This document shows positions 16,006 through 24,621 of a stretch of 64,000 bases of DNA, piece by piece. How positions within the stretch are numbered: the first letter of the stretch is position 1; each line of letters begins with the position of its first letter. Under the pieces are notes generated by a model that worked only from the letters and a program-made list of their open reading frames with translations, was not told where the DNA came from and did no database searches. The DNA is from CAYWMP01 sp964459445 (GTDB taxonomy: Bacteria > Desulfobacterota > DSM-4660 > Desulfatiglandales > HGW-15). The position numbers and the translations under genes are program-made. The stretch spans positions 17,370 through 81,369 of the forward strand of contig CAYWMP010000003.1 in assembly GCA_964459445.1 (NCBI GenBank), written 5' to 3'.

Positions 16006-17928
16006 CTAACCCAAATAGAGTTTCAACAATATATTGACGATGAAGAGGGCAAACAAGGAAGGAAGAAGCATTACCTTTACCCTTGAGCCGGCCTCGGAAA
16101 CGAGATTACCCAAGGCCAAATACCCGCGGGTCAATCCGACATAGAGTCCACCCAACAGAACGACCCCTTGGATGACGGGTATCCACTCAGGCATAAGGGG
16201 TGAGAAGGGAGAGTCCGCTGTTCCAAATATATTCCAACCCAAACCAAAGGGATCGGACAATACGGAAAAGATATAATTATGATTTACCATGATAGGCGGC
16301 AGGCTGAAGGCAATCCATGAAAAGATGCCCACGGGAACCAGGATGTAGGCCAATTGCAGGATCATAGACCGGTAATTCGAGTTTTGGCCTGAAACCCTAT
16401 TGGCAGCTTTGGCGGTGAGTGCAAAAAGCCCGGGTAAGATCACGAGAGCCGAGCCCCAGATACAGGCGAGATAAATAAGGAAAGGAAGGATCTCCCTGCT
16501 CTCAGTCACGTTGGCCGCCTCCTTTATGAAACCCCAGGGCCCCAACATCGTGATGCTGAAAACGATGGCGACCACCAACATGATCATGGCATTGAACATC
16601 TCGTCATAACCCTTGAGCGAGAGATCCGATCCAAAGGGCCTCAGGAAAATGCCCACATTATCCTTCGGGCAGCTTTTGATACATTCCGTGCAAAACCCGC
16701 AGTAATTGTTTCGGGTCATTTTTCCGGGATATTGTTTCCAGGGACAGGCCCATCCCCCCTCGCCTCCGACATAACAACATTTATCCAGATGTTTTTTGCA
16801 TACCTCCGGATCCAGGACACGCACTTCGGTCATGGAGGCCATGGAATAGGTCCCGAGGAAGCCGCCCACGGGACACAGATACTGACAGAACACCCTTCGG
16901 CGATAGAACACCGCCAGCGTAAGGCTCAACAGAAGGATCATGAGAAACAATATGGCCGTGGCTATGGGCCGCGTGATCAGGATGATGCCAAAGGAAATGA
17001 GCGCAAGGAAAAGGATATTCTGGAGCCAAATATTGCTTATCGCCTTTGGCCAGTCCTTTTGGAGTCCGGTAAACCGATGGTGCAGGCCTCTGAGGGGTTT
17101 CTCGATGTACCGGACGGCGGTGAGCGTCCTCCTGCTCAACCATTCCGCCGGTGCAGGCAGCGGGCACACCATGCACCATAGCCTCCCGCCCAGAGGGACA
17201 ATGATCGCCTTCAAGGCAAACCACCAGGCAATCCAAACGAAGATGATGGCGATGTTTCGGTTTCCTACAGGACTTCCCCAAAAGGCGCTCAGAATGAACA
17301 GGTAGAATACGATGAAATTGGGGAGAATTACCAGAAACTGAAAACTTCGCATCTTAACGATGCGTTCAACCAGAGGTATGCGCTCCAGGACATTAATCCG
17401 TTTAAAGCCGGCAAACCGTGGATTGTGCCTGAAGAGCAACAGCAGGCTGAAGGTGAGCCACAGAGAAAGGGCAAGGGCGAAATGGTAGGGTGTGTTCGGT
17501 CTTACGATAAGCTCACCGGACATAAAGGGATGAAGGTTTCCGCAGGTCTGGGTGCAGCGAAAGGTGAACTTGCCTGCCTTATCCGCGACGACCTCGATCT
17601 CCGAGACCTTGTCCCAGTCGGTCTGAAGTTTACCGTCATCATCCTCCCAGGAATATTTCAAATAGGCGATGCCCTGTTGTTTAATGATGGCCTCCACATC
17701 GTATCCATCAAGGAGGAATCCGTGGGTCACATCCAAGGAGGTGGGTTTGAAGATGATGGTATCACCCTTATTGACGGTGATTCTGGAAGGGGTATAGCCG
17801 AATTTCTTGGCTTTTAAGGATATTTCGTGGGTCTTTGTTTCAAGAGGCGCCAGGCGCAAGAGTAGTGGAATCGTGACGGCAAGCGCCAGGGCTAGAAAGA
17901 TGATAATGATGGTACTTTTTTTGCTCAT
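16006..17928 (-). CDS. CuA cupredoxin fused to NosR/NapH-like membrane polyferredoxin
   Basis: 640 residues. After an N-terminal anchor, residues 35-142 form a cupredoxin domain with the CuA ligand set CTQTCGNLHPFM (C-x3-C-x3-H-x2-M) and an upstream histidine in DVTHGF. The rest has about ten membrane segments with CMVCPLP and CQYLCPVGG, two pairs like those of NosR and NapH, and Cys-rich loops including CGFCTECIKSCP that can hold 4Fe-4S clusters. The CuA domain would face the periplasm and the clusters the cytoplasm, so the protein could move electrons between membrane and periplasmic copper or haem carriers. I know of no characterised protein with this order. It is the last gene of the 22.9-16.0 kb operon. 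Confidence 0.8.
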   Translation of the reverse strand: MSKKSTIIIIFLALALAVTIPLLLRLAPLETKTHEISLKAKKFGYTPSRITVNKGDTIIFKPTSLDVTHGFLLDGYDVEAIIKQQGIAYLKYSWEDDDGKLQTDWDKVSEIEVVADKAGKFTFRCTQTCGNLHPFMSGELIVRPNTPYHFALALSLWLTFSLLLLFRHNPRFAGFKRINVLERIPLVERIVKMRSFQFLVILPNFIVFYLFILSAFWGSPVGNRNIAIIFVWIAWWFALKAIIVPLGGRLWCMVCPLPAPAEWLSRRTLTAVRYIEKPLRGLHHRFTGLQKDWPKAISNIWLQNILFLALISFGIILITRPIATAILFLMILLLSLTLAVFYRRRVFCQYLCPVGGFLGTYSMASMTEVRVLDPEVCKKHLDKCCYVGGEGGWACPWKQYPGKMTRNNYCGFCTECIKSCPKDNVGIFLRPFGSDLSLKGYDEMFNAMIMLVVAIVFSITMLGPWGFIKEAANVTESREILPFLIYLACIWGSALVILPGLFALTAKAANRVSGQNSNYRSMILQLAYILVPVGIFSWIAFSLPPIMVNHNYIFSVLSDPFGLGWNIFGTADSPFSPLMPEWIPVIQGVVLLGGLYVGLTRGYLALGNLVSEAGSRVKVMLLPSLFALFIVNILLKLYLG

Positions 17929-17996
17929 AATATTCGAAAAGAAATCTAGAATTCAGGAACAGAGATCTCATGCTGAAATCCCAATATTTCTCAATT

Positions 17997-18590
17997 TTAC
18001 TCTCCTGAATCAGCCAAATACTCAAAGAGTCTGATGGAATCTTTCGTATCCCACTCCCGCGGTCCGACGGCCTTTCCGATGATCTTTCCTTCTTTGTCCA
18101 GGATATAGGTGGTCGGGATATTGCGGACTCTCAATCGGGTTCCCACTTCGCCCTCCCGATCCAGAAGGGCCAGGAAGGTCAGTTTAAAATCCTTGAAAAA
18201 CTTCTTGACTCTAGATGCAGACTCCTGGAGATCAATGGCCACCATAACGAAGTCCTTGTCTTTGAGCCTTTTATGGAGTTTTTCCATGGACGGCATCTCC
18301 AGGCGACAGGGAGGGCACCAGGTGGTCCAGAAATTGACAAACACAATCTTTCCCCGGAAACCGGATATGCTAACCAGGTTGCCATTCATATCTTTGAGAT
18401 TGATCTCAACCGGCTTTGTCTCATGGGGCACCTTTATAATGGCCATCTCACGAAACAATCGATCCAATTTCTTTGGATTTACGCCGGGATTCTCACCTTT
18501 CCCCGAATTGGCATCATGTTTGTCCAAAAGGATGAGCCCGAAGACAATCAGGAGTCCTAAGGCTATTAGAATGGGCAATGTCTTTTTCAT
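17997..18590 (-). CDS. TlpA/ResA-like thioredoxin
   Basis: 197 residues from the ATG at 18590; upstream TTG codons overlapping ccdA are alternatives. A single N-terminal anchor (KKTLPILIALGLLIVFGLILL) places the thioredoxin domain in the periplasm. The active site is TTWCPPCRLEMPS and the cis-proline loop is NIPTTYILD. Such proteins reduce disulfides in apocytochrome c or CuA apoproteins and take electrons from CcdA, encoded directly upstream. Both client types, a CxxCH cytochrome and CuA proteins, are encoded in the same operon. Compare the UGA-containing relative at 23297-23881. Confidence 0.85.
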   Translation of the reverse strand: MKKTLPILIALGLLIVFGLILLDKHDANSGKGENPGVNPKKLDRLFREMAIIKVPHETKPVEINLKDMNGNLVSISGFRGKIVFVNFWTTWCPPCRLEMPSMEKLHKRLKDKDFVMVAIDLQESASRVKKFFKDFKLTFLALLDREGEVGTRLRVRNIPTTYILDKEGKIIGKAVGPREWDTKDSIRLFEYLADSGE

Positions 18591-18613
18591 AGGGATCTTT
18601 TTCAAGGTACCCC

Positions 18614-19330
18614 CTACCAAGCAAATCGGTTCAAGAAGGTTAAATATCCCGGGATCAAGACAAGCTTGTTAAAAAATATCATGATGCCTAAGACGACCAT
18701 GATGACCCCGGTGCCTATTTCGATGTGGCGAAGATATTTTTTGATCTTGTCGAAAAACCCATAGAACCTGGTGATTCCGAGAGCGGTTAAAAGGAAAGGA
18801 ATCCCCATGCCCAGGGAATAAATCAAGAGCAGGAACATGCCGCTATTCACATTTTCCAAGGTGCTTGCATAAGTGAGGATGCCGGCCAGGATGGGGCCTA
18901 TACAGGGCGTCCATCCAAAGGCAAAGGCAGCTCCAATTAGGGGTGCGCCCGCAGTCCCAAATCGACTTTCTTTGAATTGGAATCTTGCCTCCCTATAGAA
19001 AAAAAGAATGCGAAAGATTCCCATCTTGTAAAGCCCGAAAAAGATGATAATTACCCCGGCGATTTTCATCAGGATCGAAAACCTCTCCGTGAGAAAGGAT
19101 CCTATCCAGGTGGCTGAGGCGCCGAGTAAGACAAAGACAATGGAAAATCCGAGAATAAAAAGAACGGCATTAACCATCACCAGGCCTTTGCCTTTTTTCT
19201 CCGCCATATCTTCCAGAGAGACCCCGGAAATGAAGGAGATATAACCCGGAACCAGGGGAAGAACGCAGGGGGAAAGGAAGGACACCACTCCCGCAAAAAA
19301 GGCCATGTAAATGGGGACATCCTGAGTCAT
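18614..19330 (-). CDS. ccdA: Cytochrome c biogenesis protein CcdA
   Basis: 238 residues with six membrane helices. SFLSPCVLPLVPGY near the N terminus and FGWTPCIGPILA in the middle carry the two conserved membrane cysteines. CcdA passes thioredoxin-derived electrons from cytoplasm to periplasm to reduce TlpA/ResA-type proteins. It is followed by a TlpA gene and preceded by the cupredoxin gene, and probably supplies reductant for maturation of the cytochrome and CuA centres of this operon. Confidence 0.9.
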   Translation of the reverse strand: MTQDVPIYMAFFAGVVSFLSPCVLPLVPGYISFISGVSLEDMAEKKGKGLVMVNAVLFILGFSIVFVLLGASATWIGSFLTERFSILMKIAGVIIIFFGLYKMGIFRILFFYREARFQFKESRFGTAGAPLIGAAFAFGWTPCIGPILAGILTYASTLENVNSGMFLLLIYSLGMGIPFLLTALGITRFYGFFDKIKKYLRHIEIGTGVIMVVLGIMIFFNKLVLIPGYLTFLNRFAW

Positions 19331-19371
19331 TACTTCCTATAGGCTTCCGGATAAAGATTTTGTAATAGTTT

Positions 19372-19400
19372 CGCCACAAAGGCACTAAGCCACAAAGGTT
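19372..19400. repeat. Short dispersed intergenic repeat
   Basis: CGCCACAAAGGCACTAAG followed by CCACAAAGG has the look of a widespread intergenic repeat class in environmental bacterial genomes. It lies in the 118-bp gap between the cupredoxin gene and ccdA. Confidence 0.4.
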
Positions 19401-19448
19401 ACCTCTACTGTGAAAAATTTTCGGCGAATACGTTGGACAGGCGACAGG

Positions 19449-20117
19449 CTATCTTTTATAGAGCACACCGGGGGTGCCCCTGGTGAGGTTTATTTGGAGA
19501 GAAACATCCCCATTTTCAGGGACCACCACTTTCTTCTTCCCGGTTTTGAGTTTCTCGTGCCACGTCTTTACAGCGTACTTGCCCGGAGGCAGGTCCTTAA
19601 TGCCTTTGATGCCATAGCGATCAAAATAGTGTGCATCAGGCATCACGAAACGGCCTTTTTTGTCCGTGACAGCCCAGTAGGGATTTTTCATGACCAGGAT
19701 ATAGGCCGACATTTCAGCGTGCACATCGCACCTCAGCTCGACGATGCCCGGTTTATCAAACACCACGGGCTTGCTCTCTCCAGCCGCATAACTGCCAAGA
19801 TTGAACTTTTTGGTCCTGGATAGGGAGAAGACATTGTGATTCACCTTATCGTTGTTGGGAAAATGGACGGTTGTGCCTACAAGCACGGGCAGGACATGGG
19901 GTAAAAAGGTCAGATTTCGCTGATCCATGACCACCTTGGCTCCAGAGAGATCCACGGATACCGAGGGCGACTTGGTGAGATAGACCAAAATGTTTTCCGG
20001 TGATCTCAACCCTTTTACCTTAATCGTTCCTGTAATCTTCCCGGCCAGCACGTGCCCGGGAACGAACAACAGCCCTAGGGCGCAGGCTGTCGCTAATAGG
20101 ATCAAATACTTTTTCAA
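19449..20117 (-). CDS. Periplasmic blue-copper (cupredoxin-type) protein
   Basis: 222 residues with a signal peptide (core LILLATACALGLLFV, cleavage near VLAG). The middle shows a type 1 copper ligand set: histidine in KVNHNVFS, then CDVHAEM giving Cys, His and Met. The C-terminal third (KGRFVMPDAHYFDRY to LPPGKYAVKTWHEKL) resembles the carboxypeptidase-regulatory-like fold found in MauL-type proteins. It probably carries electrons in the periplasm between the cytochrome and CuA partners. The start is TTG, supported by AGGAGG seven bases upstream. It is cotranscribed with the pentahaem cytochrome. Confidence 0.8.
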   Translation of the reverse strand: MKKYLILLATACALGLLFVPGHVLAGKITGTIKVKGLRSPENILVYLTKSPSVSVDLSGAKVVMDQRNLTFLPHVLPVLVGTTVHFPNNDKVNHNVFSLSRTKKFNLGSYAAGESKPVVFDKPGIVELRCDVHAEMSAYILVMKNPYWAVTDKKGRFVMPDAHYFDRYGIKGIKDLPPGKYAVKTWHEKLKTGKKKVVVPENGDVSLQINLTRGTPGVLYKR

Positions 20118-20134
20118 TGTTTAACCTCCTCGTT

Positions 20135-21826
20135 CTACCAGACTTTGCTGGTGATCAAGATATCTTCAACAGGCCATTTCTTTTTTTCCGCCCATGGCTT
20201 GATAACCGGTCTATAGATCAGTTTGGCCTCTGCCTCGGGTTCGTCCTCAGGATCTTCCAGAGCAAATTGAAATTTCAGGGCAGTCGTGCCTTTGGGTCTG
20301 ACCCGGGTGTCCGAGACGATTTTGGTTGCCTGCCAAAAGGGGACATGGATATTGCCTTCATCATCTCCCAGGACCCGAGCGAAGACAGACCCGGGCGACC
20401 CCGCAAAATTGCCGTCCGACCTATTCCCTTCACCGGTCCATTCAGGGAGCCGCTCACCCTTTGTCATCTTCAACGGTTTTTCGTTTGAATCAAAGGCCTG
20501 AACCACGAGCATCACACTTCTCATGGTCTCTCCCGTGGGCACCCAATGCCCGCCGTTGGTATTCGTGATAAAAGCCGTCACATCCAACAGATTGCCGTTG
20601 ATTTCGCCTTCCAATTCCATGGAAAGGGCGGTCTTTAGCTGCGTCTCCGTCCCTCCGTCAAAATGGTGGGGTCGGATGTTTTTTGGCGAGCGATAAGTTC
20701 CCCACATATTTCGGGCCATGTCGTCCACCACGTAATTATCGTAGGGCAGCATCTCTTTTCGCCAACTCATGTGGCAATCCTGGCATTTCTTCCCCTTATT
20801 CGGATCACCGGAAGGGAGGCGATCCTGCCACTGCTTCCATTCCTGATAGGTTGTCTGGACAGGTACCGAGGCACCGTCCTTCAACCCGAAACCGGCCCAT
20901 TCTTCCTCTGTATAGATTTCTCCATAATTCCAGGTCTTGTCACCCTCCAATCTCTTAAAGTGACTATGGCAGGTGGAGCAAAATTTCCCTTGATCGTAGA
21001 CGGGGTTGTAGGATGCGGCCATCGGAGGAACGACCACATCATCATAGGGTCCGAAGACCAGGATGGATCTTGATCTGGGCGAAGATTGCCTTTCCAGGAC
21101 CGCGCTCATGCCACTGGGTTTTGTTTTGTCGGGGATGATTTTCCTGACCTTGTGGCAATAGTCGCAGCTCAATCCCTCCCACTCGGTCAGTGGGGATCGC
21201 AGAACGCTGCCGAGGTCCTGGGACCAGGGGCTTGAGGCCGCAGAAGAGGGTGCATGGCATGTGACGCAGTTCCCGTTGCTGCGCGGATTATCCAATTTAA
21301 AACCCGGACCGATTCCCGGGCGGTCATAGGCATCCGTTCCATAGAACAGGCTAAGCACTTTCGGGTTGGACGTAGTATGGGCCATTTTTGATCTATCCCA
21401 GTAGCGTGTGAGCTTCACATGACACCTGGAACAGGTCACCGGTGAAATGAAGCGGTAATCGGAGCGGTCATTCAAATAAATCGGGTTAAGATAAATGTCT
21501 CTGGAGCGGCCGGAACGGTTGCTCACTTGTGCGTTGTTGAACCACCCCTCTTTCCCTGCGGTCACCCAAAAACGCTGTGCTGAAAGATGCTTGGTTCCCA
21601 GGGCAAATCGACCCTGGCTGTCCGTGATGGTGAATCTTTCATCACCGGCAACCCGCACTCTGGCGTTTTCCACCGGGCCGAATTGAGACATGACCCGGCC
21701 ATACACGATATCCTGCGCCGAACCCCAGGGGGGTGCCTGCGCAGGACCGGATTTCCCCGTTAGGACTATAGTCGATAGAACAAGAACAAATCCAATAGCC
21801 AGAATAACAGGCTTTCTGCCGATCAT
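20135..21826 (-). CDS. Periplasmic pentahaem c-type cytochrome
   Basis: 563 residues with an N-terminal signal or anchor (VILAIGFVLVLSTIVLTG). Residues 40-85 form a carboxypeptidase-regulatory-like beta domain. Five haem-attachment motifs follow: CSRCH, CVTCH, CDYCH, CSTCH and CQDCH. The C-terminal 200 residues are beta-rich without CxxCH. The layout resembles cytochrome c554-like multihaem proteins, but I cannot assign an enzymatic activity. The neighbours are a CuA protein, a cupredoxin and a CuA-polyferredoxin, so electron transfer in the periplasm is the probable job. The CcdA and TlpA in the same operon would help haem attachment. Confidence 0.85.
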   Translation of the reverse strand: MIGRKPVILAIGFVLVLSTIVLTGKSGPAQAPPWGSAQDIVYGRVMSQFGPVENARVRVAGDERFTITDSQGRFALGTKHLSAQRFWVTAGKEGWFNNAQVSNRSGRSRDIYLNPIYLNDRSDYRFISPVTCSRCHVKLTRYWDRSKMAHTTSNPKVLSLFYGTDAYDRPGIGPGFKLDNPRSNGNCVTCHAPSSAASSPWSQDLGSVLRSPLTEWEGLSCDYCHKVRKIIPDKTKPSGMSAVLERQSSPRSRSILVFGPYDDVVVPPMAASYNPVYDQGKFCSTCHSHFKRLEGDKTWNYGEIYTEEEWAGFGLKDGASVPVQTTYQEWKQWQDRLPSGDPNKGKKCQDCHMSWRKEMLPYDNYVVDDMARNMWGTYRSPKNIRPHHFDGGTETQLKTALSMELEGEINGNLLDVTAFITNTNGGHWVPTGETMRSVMLVVQAFDSNEKPLKMTKGERLPEWTGEGNRSDGNFAGSPGSVFARVLGDDEGNIHVPFWQATKIVSDTRVRPKGTTALKFQFALEDPEDEPEAEAKLIYRPVIKPWAEKKKWPVEDILITSKVW

Positions 21827-21943
21827 GGGTTCCCCCTGTTGAGAATCTCGGATCTGGTTTTGTTGGAGAACTTGGTGGCGCGTCTTAAGCCACTAAATCC
21901 AAAGAAATGAAAGTTGGGTGCGGGTTCTTCATCGTCGGGCGAG

Positions 21944-22414
21944 TTATACCTTGACCACCAGGGTGCCTTGCATGTTTTGATGGTTGTCACCGCAGATGGC
22001 ATTGCACGAAAAGGTGAAGGTGCCTGCCTTGTCGGCCGTGAAAGACACCAAAAGGCTTTTTCCCGGTTGAATGCCGTCATTTATGAAGATTCCGAAGTCT
22101 TTTAGGCTAAAGCCGTGAATGACATCGCTGCTTCTGAGTTTAAGCACAACCCGATCGCCTTTGTTCACCTCTATCACGGGCCGCTGCACGGGCCCGGTTT
22201 TTTTCCAGAGGGAAATGGCATCATAGGCCTTGACTTCACCGGCCAACCACCCCTTCTGGGCATGCCCGGTGAGCGTAAATTCCTTCGCACCGGCGGGTAT
22301 CTTTTGCTCCCAGACGTGGCGATCATAGGCCATGATGCCCAAAGGAACACCTACAATTACTAAAATTAACACAACAAGAAGAACAAGATCTATTTTTTTA
22401 TTGCCGACACTCAT
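21944..22414 (-). CDS. CuA-type cupredoxin (cytochrome oxidase subunit II-like)
   Basis: 156 residues: an N-terminal helix (LVLLVVLILVIVGVPLGI) and a periplasmic cupredoxin domain. The ligand set is complete: histidine in SDVIHGFSL and CNAICGDNHQNM (C-x3-C-x3-H-x2-M). It looks like the CuA domain of oxidase subunit II or nitrous-oxide reductase, but no subunit I or NosZ gene is nearby. It is therefore probably a stand-alone electron carrier or a copper-delivery protein. It is the second gene behind the promoter at 22935. Confidence 0.85.
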   Translation of the reverse strand: MSVGNKKIDLVLLVVLILVIVGVPLGIMAYDRHVWEQKIPAGAKEFTLTGHAQKGWLAGEVKAYDAISLWKKTGPVQRPVIEVNKGDRVVLKLRSSDVIHGFSLKDFGIFINDGIQPGKSLLVSFTADKAGTFTFSCNAICGDNHQNMQGTLVVKV

Positions 22415-22474
22415 TTTCCTGCTCCGGTTTTTGCCAACTCCCCAGCCAAATTGGTAGCGGGTAAATAAACTCCA

Positions 22475-22882
22475 TTAAAGTATGGGCATGATTCGCCCGG
22501 ATTGTTTGTCAACCGCCAGCCGCTCAACCACGGCTTTGTCTTCACTAAGGATTTCAGCCTCGTAAAAGCGCCCGGAATCCTTGATTTCTCCAACTTCCAA
22601 GCTGGGATTCAGTTTCTTGATGTGAGTAGAAATCACATCATAGGCCTGTTCTTTGGTCAAAGAGGAGCTCGCATAGGCTTTGCTGTTTCCGGTAAATTTG
22701 TCGTATAGCGAACCAAGCCTTGACTGGTCGGAACCACGCTCCTGGGGTACATAATCCCCGCCTCCGGATTTACCCCAACCACAGGCATGTGCCTCATTCG
22801 GTCCAACCAAATGGGTATAGGAGAACCCAATCACACCTAAAAAAAATGCAGCGGCAACCCCGATTACCAGATATCTTTTCAT
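22475..22882 (-). CDS. Small secreted PepSY-like protein
   Basis: 135 residues with a signal peptide (VIGVAAAFFLGVIGFSY). The mature N terminus has ACGWGKSGGG. The C-terminal 60 residues (KEQAYDVISTHIKKLNPSLEVG to VDKQSGRIMPIL) match the end of the GMMG-repeat protein at 14908, without its Met-rich section. Both genes open operons with the same promoter architecture. It is probably a periplasmic metal- or protease-modulating factor; the function is unproven. A GGAGG precedes the ATG. Confidence 0.7.
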   Translation of the reverse strand: MKRYLVIGVAAAFFLGVIGFSYTHLVGPNEAHACGWGKSGGGDYVPQERGSDQSRLGSLYDKFTGNSKAYASSSLTKEQAYDVISTHIKKLNPSLEVGEIKDSGRFYEAEILSEDKAVVERLAVDKQSGRIMPIL

Positions 22883-22934
22883 TTTCCAACCTCCTTAGCA
22901 AAGTATTATCTCCCGACTTTTGTCCGTTTTTAAA

Positions 22935-22949
22935 GCAACGACCGTGCCA
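22935..22949 (-). promoter_or_regulatory. Sigma54 promoter of the CuA/cytochrome operon
   Basis: The minus strand reads TGGCAC-GGTCG-TTGC, an exact consensus, 53 bp before the ATG at 22882. Confidence 0.85.
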
Positions 22950-23056
22950 CAATGTGTGAGCTTGTGGCATGTTTTCTTAACATCTTGAGAATACAAATAT
23001 TTCTCTAAAATTCCGTTTGGCGGATGAAACCGAATGACGTTTCGTTAATTTCAGAA

Positions 23057-23106
23057 TGGATACAAAGTATCCATACATGGGTATACAAACGGATAGTAAA
23101 TATCCA
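23057..23106. promoter_or_regulatory. Two activator dyads
   Basis: TGGATA-CAAAG-TATCCA at 23057-23073 (arms extend to ATGGATAC/GTATCCAT) and CGGATA-GTAAA-TATCCA at 23090-23106. The centres lie 130 and 163 bp upstream of the -12 GC. Confidence 0.85.
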
Positions 23107-23296
23107 GGATAGTCCTCATCGAACCTCGTGGCATGGTGCTCTAAACCAGGTCCTGGGAAAATGCAGGGCGAATGAAGCTCGTCTCTCATCATGATGCGGG
23201 GTATCAGAACTTGAAGCAACCGTCACTGGAACAAGAAAACGATTCAGCATTCCCTTCAGCTCAGATTTAGAACATGACGGTTCATCTACATTATTC

Positions 23297-23881
23297 TCAA
23301 CTCTCTTGAAGGAGAGACCGGATTAGGTTTCGAACCTCAACGGCCGCCCAGTTTTTTCCTCCGAGTGCTCTGCCTATTATTATTCCCCGTCTATCAATAA
23401 AGAAATGATCGGGATGGGCCCTAACACCGTACTGTTTTGCCACCGCCCCGTCCGTATCGGTAAGAACGGGAAAAGGCAGTTTTTTCTTCTCAGCAAATTC
23501 TTTAACGATTTCCTTCTTCTCTCCTGTGCTGATTGCCAGAATCACAAAACCGTCTTCTTTGAACTCATTGTACAATTTGGCCAAGGAGGGCATCTCCCTC
23601 CTGCACCAGGGTCACCAGGTTGCCCAGAAGTCAAGCAAGACGATCTTTCCCCTTAAATCCTTAAGACGTAATTGTCTTCCCCCAATTTCCTTAATCTCGA
23701 ACTCCGGTGCGACCGTATTTTCCCTGAATCGCATGACCCCGGCGGCCGTCATGGGATCTTTAGAGGCGTAGGATGGGACAGGAGAATTTAACATGAAATA
23801 GAGCGCTGACAAAATAAGAAACAAAGGCATCCGTTTCGTTAACGATGAGTTTTTCACGGCCGTTTTAGAACATTTAAGCAT
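23297..23881 (-). CDS. TlpA-like thioredoxin with UGA at the first active-site cysteine (candidate selenoprotein)
   Basis: One frame of 195 codons from the ATG at 23881, interrupted only by TGA at codon 90. Before it the protein reads KIVLLDFWATW, after it PWCRREMPSLAKLY. The active site is thus W-UGA-P-W-C where relatives have WCPxC; the TlpA at 17997 has WCPPC. Later segments (FVILAIST, YGVRAHPDHFFIDRRG) complete a normal thioredoxin fold, so nothing else is broken. A near-perfect hairpin follows the UGA. An N-terminal signal or anchor (LFLILSALYFML) puts it in the periplasm. Selenocysteine would give a more reactive disulfide reductase. It overlaps the upstream receiver gene by 8 bases. 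Confidence 0.8.
23578..23614 (-). promoter_or_regulatory. UGA codon with candidate bacterial SECIS hairpin (TlpA)
   Basis: Nine bases after the UGA, AGGAGGG pairs perfectly with CCCTCCT around the loop AGATG; TGG and CCA can pair below an internal loop. The loop begins 17 bases after the UGA and has G as its second base, which fits the known bacterial SECIS rules. Confidence 0.7.
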
Positions 23882-24368
23882 GAGTTATGAATGTTTCTTC
23901 CTTTGCATCAATAAATTCTCTGACTGATTCCTCGATTTCCTTCAGGGAAAAAGGTTTATAGAGGGCACGATCTATCGGGGCCTTCCCGAGCTCTTCTGAA
24001 ATAGCCTGTTTATCCTCTCCGGTAACCAGGATAATAGGAACGCTTGGAGACTTCTTTTTGATATGCCTGGCGAGTGTCCATCCGTCCATTTCCGGCATTT
24101 GGAGATCTGTTAAAACGAGATCGATGGAGCCGTCTTGAAAGCAATTCAGAGCCTCTAGGCTATTGCTGAAAGCCAAGACCTCATAGCCCATCATAGAGAG
24201 TGCTTCTGAGAGGATACAGCGGAAATTTTTCTCATCATCCACGACCATTACACGTTTCCTTTTTTCCTTCGCAAGACACTCAAGGATGCTGCTTTGATCG
24301 ATTTCGTGCAAATGGAAGCGATCGGGAGGCTTATTTCTGTTAAATAAAGGCAATATCGGCTTTTCCAT
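23874..24368 (-). CDS. Single-domain response regulator
   Basis: 164 residues: a 36-residue N-terminal extension, then a receiver domain with the acidic pair in VMVVDDEKN, the phospho-acceptor at Asp88 (LVLTDLQMPEMDG), the threonine in ILVTGED and the lysine in ALYKPFS. There is no output domain, so it signals by protein contact or belongs to a phosphorelay. It overlaps the UGA-containing TlpA gene. AGGAGG precedes the ATG. The cognate kinase is not adjacent. Confidence 0.85.
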   Translation of the reverse strand: MEKPILPLFNRNKPPDRFHLHEIDQSSILECLAKEKRKRVMVVDDEKNFRCILSEALSMMGYEVLAFSNSLEALNCFQDGSIDLVLTDLQMPEMDGWTLARHIKKKSPSVPIILVTGEDKQAISEELGKAPIDRALYKPFSLKEIEESVREFIDAKEETFITHA

Positions 24369-24513
24369 TTCATTTTCCTCCTATTTAAACATCTGTGAAC
24401 TATCTCCTTTTATTTTAAATTTAAGAGCGTGGAATGATCAGGATTAAGAACATCTCGCAGAGCTGTGCAGGATGAAGAAGGGGCTGCCATGGATACATTT
24501 GACCAGCAGGACT

Positions 24514-24621
24514 CTATGGGGCGAGTAGAACAGGCCCCAGGGCAGTTTCATGTCTTGCCCGGGACCAAAGACAGCAGCCGCTGTCGCAATGCGCAATTCT
24601 TGGAATCTTGAATCGTTTCAT
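24514..24621 (-). CDS. Small ORF behind a perfect Shine-Dalgarno sequence
   Basis: AAAGGAGGTG (24628-24637, minus strand) lies 8 bases before the ATG at 24621 and overlaps the stop of the Met-rich gene upstream, so translation here is likely. The direct frame has only 35 codons and an unconvincing sequence. A one-base shift after about codon 9 opens a frame to 24444 reading RIATAAAVFGPGQDMKLPWG, like a signal peptide. This may be a frameshifted small secreted protein. Confidence 0.35.
   Translation of the reverse strand: MKRFKIPRIAHCDSGCCLWSRARHETALGPVLLAP

Noticed and set aside
22965..22982. TGGCAT-GTTTT-CTTA on the plus strand near 22970
   Set aside because: The -12 GC is missing and no plus-strand gene follows.
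24490..24506. Half-match TGGATACATTTGACCA as an additional regulon dyad
   Set aside because: Only one arm fits and no sigma54 promoter is found at the required distance.
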